The notes: generated by a model not told the origin, from the sequence alone. A DNA stretch of 7,475 nucleotides from an uncultured Oscillospiraceae bacterium (GCA_934527255.1 CAKTAM010000089.1:1-7475), one strand, 5' to 3'. Shown: positions 1 through 5,566, counted from the first letter of the stretch. Numbers and translations are program-made.

Positions 1-251
1 ACTGTGCTCTTGGCAGCCGCCGTACGGGGCAGGCACGCCGACTTGCGGCGGAAGAATCGTTCCATTGCTTTGCCGCTGCGGCGCTGCCGCAAACGCATGG
101 CCGCCCCAACGGCCATTGCCGCCAGGGCGTCGGCACACCCTATAACATTATAAAAAGTCCGTACCTTCGGCCGATGCCGTGTGCTTTTTTGCGCGGCGTC
201 GGCCGCGGTGACGGGCTTTTTTGCCGCTTTGGCTGCCGCGGGCGGGCACAC
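1..251 (-). CDS. Possible start of a divergent gene, cut by the window edge (uncertain)
   Basis: One minus-strand frame stays open from beyond position 360 down to the left edge. From a possible GTG start at 251-249 it reads about 83 codons. It begins with a low-complexity Ala/Lys/Pro stretch (AAAKAAKKPVTAADAAQKST), then a mildly hydrophobic segment (FYNVIGCADALAAMAVGAAM), then a very basic Arg-rich run (MRLRQRRSGKAMERFFRRK). This composition is more protein-like than the competing frames here, which are Cys/His/Arg-rich in the usual way of shadow frames. The start is weak: a GGAGA lies 13 bases upstream of the GTG. In-frame ATGs at 117 and 98 lack a good ribosome binding site. No family is recognised. 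It may equally be non-coding GC-rich sequence that lacks stop codons by chance. Confidence 0.22.
   Translation of the reverse strand, partial: MCPPAAAKAAKKPVTAADAAQKSTRHRPKVRTFYNVIGCADALAAMAVGAAMRLRQRRSGKAMERFFRRKSACLPRTAAAKST
168..205 (+). repeat. Long inverted repeat / hairpin with T6 in the loop
   Basis: Positions 168-182 can pair with 191-205 over 15 consecutive pairs around an 8-base loop (GCTTTTTT). Three of the pairs are G-U in a plus-strand transcript. On the minus strand those same positions would be A-C mismatches, so the fold favours rightward transcription. The T-run sits in the loop rather than after the stem, so this is not a standard intrinsic terminator. A second T6 run (215-222) follows the stem after about 10 bases. 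The function is unknown. Confidence 0.5.
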
Positions 252-329
252 TGCTCTTTTGCTGTCTCCGAAAGAGTGATTTATGCGGCCTTTGCGGCCT
301 CGGGCCGCCGTGCACCGCACTTTTGAGCG
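252..329. other. Non-coding gap before the lipoprotein promoter
   Basis: No gene is supported here. There is a short near-repeat (GCGGCCTTTGCGGCCT, 285-300) and a 24-codon plus-strand frame from 284 without a convincing ribosome binding site. Together with 1-251 this makes up the roughly 330 bases at the left edge in which nothing is coded with confidence. Confidence 0.5.
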
Positions 330-358
330 TTGCAGGGCGGCGTTTTTTGTGCTATAAT
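330..358 (+). promoter_or_regulatory. Sigma-A-type promoter with extended -10
   Basis: The -35 hexamer TTGCAG (330-335) is followed by exactly 17 bases and a consensus -10 TATAAT (353-358). TG one base upstream of the -10 (TGCTATAAT) makes it an extended -10 element. Transcription would start near 365, giving a leader of about 100 bases before the lipoprotein start at 466. It is the only good promoter seen upstream of the lipoprotein/two-component/rimM/trmD series, so it may serve all five genes. Confidence 0.75.
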
Positions 359-382
359 CAAAAGAAATAAACACGAGAGGAA

Positions 383-415
383 CGGCCCTTTGGCGCGGTT
401 TGCCGCGCCGGGCCG
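383..415 (+). promoter_or_regulatory. Stable leader hairpin of the lipoprotein transcript
   Basis: A perfect 7-bp stem GGCGCGG (392-398) / CCGCGCC (403-409) closes a TTTG tetraloop. It is extended by a second 6-bp helix CGGCCC (383-388) / GGGCCG (410-415), with only a 3-base TTT bulge on the left arm. No U-run follows (GGAAAAACGG comes next), so it is not an intrinsic terminator. It lies 15-20 bases after the predicted transcription start. It could protect the 5' end of the messenger or act as a protein-binding or regulatory leader. It matches no riboswitch class I recognise. Confidence 0.55.
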
Positions 416-465
416 GGAAAAACGGAGGCGCTTTGGCGTCTGCCGGACAAAAGGCGGGTGAGGAT

Positions 466-1758
466 ATGAGGCGATGGCGCCCAGCGTTGCTGGGCACGCT
501 GCTGTGCGCGGCGCTGCTGACGGGCTGTTCGCCAAGCAACGGCCTGCTGAAAGAGGAGACCGACCTGTTGGAAGCGCCTCTGCGCCTGCAGCAGCAGGAG
601 CAGCTGCTGGATGCCGTGTACACCTACCTTGGCGGCGTGACGCTGAAATACCCGATGGGCAGTGACAGCGTTTCCCCTTTTCTGACCTGGGATGCGGACG
701 GTGACGGCCGCGAAGAGCTTCTGGTGACCTATCAGAACGCCGCCAAAAGCAAAAACGTGCAGCTGGCCGTGCTGCGGCAGGCGGCGGATGACGGCTGGTA
801 TGCCGCACATATGGATATTGAGGGCGCGGCCGGAGAGCTGGACGGCCTGCACACGGTGCGGCTGGCGGATGGCAGCGACTGTCTGCTGGTCGGCTATCAG
901 GAGCCTGCCGGGCAGGATTGGATCGTCTGCCTGTACCAATGGCAGAACGGCGCCCTGCGTGAACAGACGCGCCTGCAGTGCCAGCAGTATGTGCTGTATG
1001 ATTTCAATGGCGATGGCTATTTGCAGCTTGCCATGGTGCAGCGCAACGAGACGCACGGCATGCTGCAGCTGCGCACGTTTACATTTGCCGACGGTCAGAC
1101 CGAAGAACTTTTACAGGAAAAATCGGTGACCACGCTGGATTCCCGCTTCGAGCACTGCACCTGGCTTTCGGCGGAGGAGCTTTCCGCTGCGGAAAAGGCG
1201 CTGGTGATGGATTTTTCGGACGGCGACGGCAACAGTCTGGGCGAGGTCATGTCCTATGCGCTGGGGCGTTTTGTCCGCTGCTATACACAGGATGCCGTCA
1301 ACATTCCCAATTTCACCGCCCGGCCGTTTGATGGCCTGCGGCCGATGGATGTGGATGGCGACGGTGTGACCGAGCTTCCCCGTATGGAGGCCCGGGCATT
1401 GGGCAGCCTGACCAACACGCGGCGCTATCTGGTCTCGTGGTATGCCATTGGGGCGCAAAGCCAGCAGCTGCGCGCCTGCAGTGTCGTCAATATGGCGGCG
1501 GGTTATCTGACGCTGGTGCCGGTGGAGTGGAACGGCCTTGTCTCCCTGCAGGAGGAGGGCGGCGGGATCTGGTCCATACGCGATATGGCCACCGGCAGCC
1601 GCATGGCGCAGTACCAGCTGACCGCCGGGCATGCGTCGGCGGAGTATCAGCTGATCGGTGACACCGGGCAAAAGCGCCTGTATCTGCAGTGTGCCGACAC
1701 GCTTTCGGCGCAGGAGCGTACGACGCTGGCCGAGGGCTTCCGTCTGCTGTATCTGTAA
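466..1758 (+). CDS. Predicted lipoprotein with DxDGDG (FG-GAP/VCBS-like) repeats
   Basis: This 430-residue exported protein has unknown specific function. The ATG at 466 gives a textbook lipoprotein signal: a basic start (MRRWRP), a hydrophobic core, and the lipobox LTGC with the modifiable cysteine at residue 21. It should therefore be anchored to the outer face of the membrane. Asp/Gly loops of the calcium-binding, FG-GAP/VCBS-like kind recur at about residues 76 (DADGDGREEL), 179 (DFNGDGYLQL) and 295 (DVDGDGVTEL), with a looser one at 249 (DFSDGDGNSL). The spacing suggests a beta-propeller-like repeat fold. In-frame TTG starts at 400 and 433 would add residues before a complete signal peptide, so they are less likely. 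A GC-rich region with AAGGCGG lies upstream of the chosen ATG. The gene sits about 100 bases ahead of a response regulator/kinase pair, suggesting it is an accessory or target of that system; this is inferred from position only. Confidence 0.85.
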   Translation: MRRWRPALLGTLLCAALLTGCSPSNGLLKEETDLLEAPLRLQQQEQLLDAVYTYLGGVTLKYPMGSDSVSPFLTWDADGDGREELLVTYQNAAKSKNVQLAVLRQAADDGWYAAHMDIEGAAGELDGLHTVRLADGSDCLLVGYQEPAGQDWIVCLYQWQNGALREQTRLQCQQYVLYDFNGDGYLQLAMVQRNETHGMLQLRTFTFADGQTEELLQEKSVTTLDSRFEHCTWLSAEELSAAEKALVMDFSDGDGNSLGEVMSYALGRFVRCYTQDAVNIPNFTARPFDGLRPMDVDGDGVTELPRMEARALGSLTNTRRYLVSWYAIGAQSQQLRACSVVNMAAGYLTLVPVEWNGLVSLQEEGGGIWSIRDMATGSRMAQYQLTAGHASAEYQLIGDTGQKRLYLQCADTLSAQERTTLAEGFRLLYL

Positions 1759-1802
1759 CGAACGGCCCTGTACGGCCGGTGCATTGGCAAAAATCAAGGC
1801 GG

Positions 1803-1839
1803 GTGCGGTCTGCGGCCCGCACGGAAAGGAGAGTTCTCC
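1803..1839 (+). promoter_or_regulatory. Two hairpins and an unused Shine-Dalgarno before the response regulator
   Basis: The gap between the lipoprotein and the response regulator holds two adjacent hairpins. One is GTGCGG (1803-1808) / CCGCAC (1817-1822) with an 8-base loop. The other is GGAG (1828-1831) / CTCC (1836-1839) with an AGTT tetraloop. The second encloses the strong ribosome-binding sequence AAAGGAGA, which has no start codon at usable distance. The regulator itself uses the nearer AAGGGG (1846-1851), 9 bases before its ATG. There is no U-run, so neither hairpin looks like a terminator. Translational tuning or RNA processing between the two genes is possible. Confidence 0.4.
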
Positions 1840-1860
1840 CGCAAAAAGGGGAACGGCGCC

Positions 1861-2565
1861 ATGGCGATGAAGAGGATTCTTGTGGTAGAGGATGAAGCGG
1901 CTATCCGGGAGATGATCGCCCTGAATCTGAAAATGGGCGGCTATGAGGTGGAGGCCGTCGGCTCGGCAGAGGAGGCGCTGCCGCTGGTCGGCATCGGAAA
2001 GCCGGAATTTGACGTTGCTCTGCTGGATATTATGCTGCCCGGCATGAATGGCTTTTCGCTGTGCGAGCAGCTTCGGCGGGAGCATTCGCGGTTGGGCATT
2101 ATCATCCTGTCGGCAAAAACGCAGGAGGCGGACAAGATCAGCGGCCTTTCCATCGGAGCGGACGACTATATGACAAAGCCGTTCAGCGTCTCCGAGCTGT
2201 TGGCCCGCATCGAGGCGCTGTGCCGCCGCGTCGGCCGCAGCACGGATGGCCGCACCGGCGACAACGGCCGCATCACCTCCGGCCGCTTTGTGCTGGATTC
2301 CCGCAGTCATATGCTGTACAAGGACGGGAAAGCGATCGATCTGACCCAGGTCGAATTTCAGATCATGGATCTGTTTTTTCATAACCCGGGCGTGGCTCTG
2401 GTGCGTGACAAAATTCTGGAGGGCGTCTGGGGGCCGAACTATTACGGTGACGTCAAGATCGTGGATGTCAATATCCGGCGTCTGCGCATGAAGATCGAGG
2501 ACCGGCCCAGCGACCCGCAGCACATCCTGACGGTGTGGGGGTATGGCTATCGCTGGTCGGAATGA
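1861..2565 (+). CDS. OmpR/PhoB-family response regulator
   Basis: This is a 234-residue DNA-binding response regulator, full length for the family, acting in the cytoplasm as partner of the adjacent kinase. The receiver domain (about residues 4-118) shows the acidic pair at 10-12 (VVEDE), the phosphoacceptor Asp56 in LLDIMLPGMNGF, Ser84 (ILSAK), Tyr103 (GADDYMTKPF) and Lys106. The C-terminal winged helix (about 135-234) has the usual LTQVEFQIMDLF start, the recognition-helix region VDVNIRRLRMKIE and the terminal hairpin VWGYGYRW. The start is ATG 1861 with AAGGGG 9 bases upstream; ATG 1867 is possible but less well spaced. The stop lies 19 bases before the kinase start, so the pair should be co-transcribed. 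The closest relatives by style are the PhoP/PhoB/ResD-like regulators. The target genes cannot be told from sequence, but the lipoprotein operon itself is a natural candidate. Confidence 0.95.
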   Translation: MAMKRILVVEDEAAIREMIALNLKMGGYEVEAVGSAEEALPLVGIGKPEFDVALLDIMLPGMNGFSLCEQLRREHSRLGIIILSAKTQEADKISGLSIGADDYMTKPFSVSELLARIEALCRRVGRSTDGRTGDNGRITSGRFVLDSRSHMLYKDGKAIDLTQVEFQIMDLFFHNPGVALVRDKILEGVWGPNYYGDVKIVDVNIRRLRMKIEDRPSDPQHILTVWGYGYRWSE

Positions 2566-2584
2566 CCCGCCCGCCGAAAGAAGT

Positions 2585-4027
2585 ATGACGAACGGACTTT
2601 CCAACCGCTGGGTGCGCGGCAACCTGCTGGTAACGGCGCTGCTGCTCATCATAGCGGAAATACTGCTGATGCTGTACACCGTCAACAACAGCTACGCGGT
2701 GGCGTATCAGTCGCTGCGCAGCGAGATCGCCTTGCTGTCCGGCCGCTTTGATACGGTGCTGTCGGCGTCGGAGCGTGAGCGCGCGGCGCTGCTGCGCGCC
2801 ATGGTGCAGGAGGCGGCAGCTGACGACAGCACCGTTTATACGCTGCAGCTGCTGGATGAAAACGGCAGTCTGTACGCTACGTCGGATGGCTTCCTGCCCG
2901 TGCAGAGCCTGCCGAATCAGCCGGAGGAGACGGAGCAGACCGCCGCACCGGAGGATTTTACGCTGGCCCGGGCGGCGGATGACCGCATGGGCGAGGCTCG
3001 GGGCAGCACCCGCCTTGGCGAGCAGGCGCTGGCGGTCACATGGCTGCTTCCCGCGCCGGTGCGGCACATCAGCGCCGTGCGGTTGGTCACCTCGCTGGAG
3101 GGGCTCAACAGCCGCATCTGGCAGGTGTTTGGCATTTCGCTGGCTGTGCTGGCGCTGTGCTTCGGGCTGATCGTTTTTACCGGCCTTTACTTCATTCGCA
3201 GCATTGTGCGGCCGTTGGCGCAGGTGGAGGCCACCGCGACCAAAATTGCCCGCGGCAATTTTGACATCCGTCTGCAGAAGCGCCATAACGACGAGATCGG
3301 CCGCCTGTGTGAGACCATCAACCATATGGCGGAGGAGCTTTCCAAAACCGAGCGGCTGAAAAACGACTTCATCTCTTCAGTGTCACACGAGCTGCGCACG
3401 CCGCTGACATCCATCAAGGGCTGGACGGAGACCCTGCGGCGCATCGACAACGTGCAGGATGAAAACTATGTGCGCGGCATGCGCATCATCTCCGGCGAGA
3501 CTGATCGCCTGTATGCCATGGTGGAGGAGCTGCTGGATTTTTCGCGCATGCAGAGCCGCGGCCTGCAGCTGAACTGCGCGCGGCTCGACCTTGCCGCCGA
3601 GGTGGGGGACGCCGTGCTGATGGTGCAGCAGCGCGCGGCGCAGGAGGGCGTTGCGCTGCGTCTGGAGGAGCCGGAAGAGCTGATCGCCGTGCAGGCGGAT
3701 GCCAACCGGCTGCGGCAGGTGTTCATCAACGTGCTGGACAATGCCGTCAAATACTCGCCGCAGGGCGGAACCATTACGGTGCGCGTCACGGCGCAGAGGG
3801 ATACCTGTCAGGTCAGTGTGACGGACGATGGCCCCGGCATTGCGCCGGATGAGCTGGAGCTGGTCAAGACCCGCTTTTACAAGGGGCGCGGCTCCGTACG
3901 GGGCAGCGGCATCGGGTTGGCTGTGGCGAATGAGATCATGCAGGGGCATGGCGGCAGCCTGCGGCTGGAAAGCGAGCAGGGCTGCGGCACCACGGTGATT
4001 TTGGAGCTGCCGCGGCAGAATATGTAG
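2585..4027 (+). CDS. Membrane sensor histidine kinase (HAMP-HisKA-HATPase)
   Basis: This 480-residue kinase should phosphorylate the regulator just upstream. The order is: transmembrane helix 1 (about 13-33); an outside domain of about 144 residues (34-177); transmembrane helix 2 (about 178-204); a HAMP linker (about 205-252, RSIVRPLAQVEATA...); the dimerisation/phosphoacceptor domain with His268 in SVSHELRTPLTSIKGW; and an ATP-binding domain. The ATP-binding domain has N box NVLDNAVKYSP (from 382), G1 DDGPGI (414-419), F box RFYKG and G2 GSGIGLAVANEI (from about 440). The outside domain contains a stretch (VYTLQLLDENGSLYATSDGF) reminiscent of PAS/Cache-type sensor strands; this is an impression, not a match. 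The ATG at 2585 follows weak GAAAG; the in-frame ATG at 2543 lies inside the regulator and would add 14 polar residues before helix 1, so it is less likely. Weak initiation fits translational coupling to the regulator. Confidence 0.93.
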   Translation: MTNGLSNRWVRGNLLVTALLLIIAEILLMLYTVNNSYAVAYQSLRSEIALLSGRFDTVLSASERERAALLRAMVQEAAADDSTVYTLQLLDENGSLYATSDGFLPVQSLPNQPEETEQTAAPEDFTLARAADDRMGEARGSTRLGEQALAVTWLLPAPVRHISAVRLVTSLEGLNSRIWQVFGISLAVLALCFGLIVFTGLYFIRSIVRPLAQVEATATKIARGNFDIRLQKRHNDEIGRLCETINHMAEELSKTERLKNDFISSVSHELRTPLTSIKGWTETLRRIDNVQDENYVRGMRIISGETDRLYAMVEELLDFSRMQSRGLQLNCARLDLAAEVGDAVLMVQQRAAQEGVALRLEEPEELIAVQADANRLRQVFINVLDNAVKYSPQGGTITVRVTAQRDTCQVSVTDDGPGIAPDELELVKTRFYKGRGSVRGSGIGLAVANEIMQGHGGSLRLESEQGCGTTVILELPRQNM

Positions 4028-4049
4028 TGTGCCGCCGTGCGGCGGCGCA
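4028..4049 (+). repeat. Hairpin between kinase and rimM
   Basis: A 9-bp stem (4028-4036 with 4041-4049; core GCCGCC/GGCGGC, one G-U pair) closes a GTGC tetraloop immediately after the kinase stop codon. No U-run follows, so it is not an intrinsic terminator. The rimM Shine-Dalgarno AGGAGA starts 9 bases after it. It may act as an RNA processing or stability element separating signalling genes from translation genes on one transcript. Confidence 0.5.
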
Positions 4050-4071
4050 GAAGAAACAGGAGAACAGGGCA

Positions 4072-4596
4072 ATGCAGAAACCATATCTTGAGGTGGGCGA
4101 AATTGTGACGACCCATGGCGTGCAGGGCGAGTGCAAGGTGTACCCCTGGTGCGACGCACCGGAGCTGTTTGGCAGGCTCAAGCGCCTGTATTGGGATGCC
4201 GCCGGGCAGCGCGGCGTACGGGTGCTGGGCTGCAAGCTGGCAAAGGGCATGCCGGTCGTGCGGCTGGAGGGCATTGAAACGGTCGAGGAGGCCCGCAGGC
4301 AGGTGGGCCGCGTGCTGTACGCCGACCGCCGCGACATTCCGCTGGCGGTTGGCAGCCACTTTGTGCAGGATCTTCTGGGCTGCACCGTGGCGGATGCCGA
4401 CACCGGCGCGGTGTACGGCGTGGTGGCGGGCGTCACTCGTCCGGCCAACTGCGATGTGTACGAGATCCGCACGCCGTCCGGCGAGACGGTGCTGTTTCCG
4501 GCCGTGCCGGAGTTTTTGGGCGAAGTGGATGTGGAAAACGAGCGCATTACGGTGCGCCCCATTGAAGGGATGTTTACAGAATGCGAATCGATATAG
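4072..4596 (+). CDS. rimM: Ribosome maturation factor RimM
   Basis: This 174-residue 30S maturation factor, normal length for the family, binds ribosomal protein S19 and assists assembly of the 30S head. The N-terminal domain opens with the diagnostic LEVGEIVTTHGVQGECKVYPW (here residues 6-26) and continues with GMPVVRLEGIETVEEA before the second half. The C-terminal PRC-barrel begins near FVQDLLGCTVAD (about residue 98), includes VYEIRTPSGETVLFPAVPEFLGEVDVE and ends with the typical RPIEGMF. ATG 4072 has AGGAGA 8 bases upstream. A GTG at 4027 that overlaps the kinase stop would add 15 residues and has no ribosome binding site. Its last 16 bases overlap trmD, the usual tight rimM-trmD coupling. 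What is unusual is the upstream neighbour: a two-component pair rather than rpsP and the KH-domain gene. Confidence 0.95.
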   Translation: MQKPYLEVGEIVTTHGVQGECKVYPWCDAPELFGRLKRLYWDAAGQRGVRVLGCKLAKGMPVVRLEGIETVEEARRQVGRVLYADRRDIPLAVGSHFVQDLLGCTVADADTGAVYGVVAGVTRPANCDVYEIRTPSGETVLFPAVPEFLGEVDVENERITVRPIEGMFTECESI

Positions 4597-5342
4597 CCAC
4601 GCTGTTCCCCGCCATGTGCGAGGCCGTGCTGCAGGAAAGCATTGTGGGCCGCGCACGGGCCGGGGGGCTGCTTTCTATCCATACCCACAATATTCGTGAT
4701 TACACGCAGGATAAGCACCGCCGGGTGGACGATTACCCCTATGGCGGCGGTTGCGGTATGCTGATGCAGGCGCAGCCCATTGCGGATTGCTGCCGGGCCA
4801 TCCGGGCGCAGCAGCAGGCGGAGCTTGGCGCGGATATTCCGCCGCACGTCGTTTTTCTGACGGCGGCCGGTGCCCGTTACGATCAGGAGAAGTGCAAGCG
4901 GCTGGCGCAGCTGCCCTGTTTGACGCTGGTGTGCGGCCACTATGAGGGCATCGACCAGCGCGTGATCGACGCGCTGGCGGATGAGGAGCTTTCCATCGGC
5001 GACTATGTCATTACCGGCGGCGAGCTTGCCGCGCTGGTGGTGGCCGACAGCATTGCGCGGCTGCAGCCGGGCGTTCTGGCACAGCCCGAGGGCTACGAGG
5101 GGGAAAGCCATTATAACGGCCTGCTGGAATATCCGCAGTACACCCGGCCGGAGGTGTGGGAGGAGCGCCGCGTGCCGGAGGTGTTGCTCAGCGGCCACCA
5201 TGCCAATATTCTGACATGGCAGCGCCAGCAAAGTGAAGAACGCACCCGCGCCCGCCGTCCCGACCTGTGGCAGGCACACCTGCAGCAGGCGGCCAACGCG
5301 CAGCCGGAGGAAGAAGAAGCGTCCTCGACCGGAAAATGTTGA
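4581..5342 (+). CDS. trmD: tRNA (guanine-37-N1)-methyltransferase TrmD
   Basis: TrmD transfers a methyl group from S-adenosylmethionine to G37 of tRNAs with a G at position 36, preventing +1 frameshifts. The 253-residue protein shows the whole family signature: MRIDIATLFP start, RRVDDYPYGGGCGM (48-60), and the trefoil-knot cofactor site LVCGHYEGIDQRV (116-128), DEELSIGDYVITGGE (134-148) and LQPGVL (161-166). Downstream come GLLEYPQYTRPEVW (180-193), VLLSGHHANI (201-210) and RRPDLW (225-230). Where most family members have DSF before GLLE, with Asp as the proposed catalytic base, this one has ESH (Glu175). A short acidic tail (PEEEEASS) ends the protein. The start lies within the end of rimM, with GAAGGGA about 10 bases upstream. 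The usual follower rplS is absent; an AT-rich spacer and ptsH come next. Confidence 0.96.
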   Translation: MRIDIATLFPAMCEAVLQESIVGRARAGGLLSIHTHNIRDYTQDKHRRVDDYPYGGGCGMLMQAQPIADCCRAIRAQQQAELGADIPPHVVFLTAAGARYDQEKCKRLAQLPCLTLVCGHYEGIDQRVIDALADEELSIGDYVITGGELAALVVADSIARLQPGVLAQPEGYEGESHYNGLLEYPQYTRPEVWEERRVPEVLLSGHHANILTWQRQQSEERTRARRPDLWQAHLQQAANAQPEEEEASSTGKC

Positions 5343-5360
5343 AAACCAATGTATAGATTG

Positions 5361-5385
5361 CACAGTTTGTTGAAAACTAACTGTG
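5361..5385. repeat. Palindrome CACAGTT-N11-AACTGTG after trmD
   Basis: Perfect 7-base arms (5361-5367 and 5379-5385) flank an 11-base centre. The centre can also form its own smaller hairpin (AGTTT/AAACT), so two folds compete. No U-run follows, which argues against a terminator for trmD. Being about 80 bases upstream of the ptsH -35, it could be a regulator binding site. The motif TGTTGAAAAC occurs inside it (5368-5377) and once more at the trmD stop codon (5338-5347). Confidence 0.45.
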
Positions 5386-5439
5386 AAACAAGCCCAAAAC
5401 CGGGCGTCAAATACCCCCGAAACCCAACATTTAAGAGAA

Positions 5440-5494
5440 TTTTTTCGCGAAGACAAAAAAGAGTGTTGACTATCCGCAAAATTTGGATTATAGT
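5440..5494 (+). promoter_or_regulatory. Strong ptsH promoter with A/T tracts upstream
   Basis: TTGACT (5466-5471), a 17-base spacer and TATAGT (5489-5494) make a near-consensus vegetative promoter. Just upstream lie an A6 tract (5455-5460) and a T6 tract (5440-5445), which resemble an UP element able to contact the RNA polymerase alpha subunits. This fits the high expression expected of HPr. The start of transcription would be near 5501, giving a leader of about 66 bases. Confidence 0.85.
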
Positions 5495-5505
5495 TGATAC
5501 AGACA

Positions 5506-5523
5506 CATTCCCACAGGGGAATG
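5506..5523 (+). promoter_or_regulatory. Hairpin at the very 5' end of the ptsH messenger
   Basis: A perfect 7-bp stem CATTCCC (5506-5512) / GGGAATG (5517-5523) closes an ACAG tetraloop. It starts only about 5 bases after the predicted transcription start, a position typical of 5' stabilising stem-loops. The ptsH ribosome binding site (AGGAG, 5552-5556) lies clear of it, so it should not block translation directly. Confidence 0.5.
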
Positions 5524-5566
5524 CTGCCGTGTTTGACGAACATTTTGAAATAGGAGTGCTGTCACT

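Noticed and set aside
147..152. TATAAT on the minus strand as a divergent promoter
   Set aside because: At 17 bases spacing the -35 position reads ATCGGC, with no resemblance to TTGACA.
1..153. Plus-strand frame open from the left edge to TAA at 151-153, as the end of an upstream gene
   Set aside because: It reads about 50 codons ending in a low-information Ala/Arg/Ser tail; nothing recognisable, and the minus-strand frame over the same bases is more protein-like.
284..358. 24-codon plus-strand frame just before the lipoprotein
   Set aside because: No good ribosome binding site, no recognisable product, and it covers the promoter hexamers.
400..465. TTG starts at 400 and 433 for the lipoprotein
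   Set aside because: They would put 22 or 11 residues ahead of a complete lipoprotein signal peptide that starts exactly at ATG 466, although GGAGG does lie 4 bases before the TTG at 433.
1762..1777. CGGCC-GGCCG hairpin after the lipoprotein as a terminator
   Set aside because: Only 5 bp and followed by GTGCATTGG, with no U-run.
2543..2584. Earlier ATG of the kinase inside the response regulator
   Set aside because: Adds 14 polar residues before the first membrane helix; the start at 2585 after the regulator stop fits better.
1111..2688. Long minus-strand open frame (about 525 codons) opposite the lipoprotein and response regulator
   Set aside because: It is the antisense of two well-supported genes; GC-rich third positions remove stop codons. 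The translation is His/Gln/Arg-rich without any domain.
5392..5405. GCCC-AAAACC-GGGC hairpin after trmD as a terminator
   Set aside because: Only 4 bp and followed by GTCAAATACC rather than a U-run.
3936..5543. Long minus-strand open frame (about 535 codons) opposite rimM and trmD
   Set aside because: Antisense shadow of rimM and trmD, with no recognisable domain and no ribosome binding site of note.
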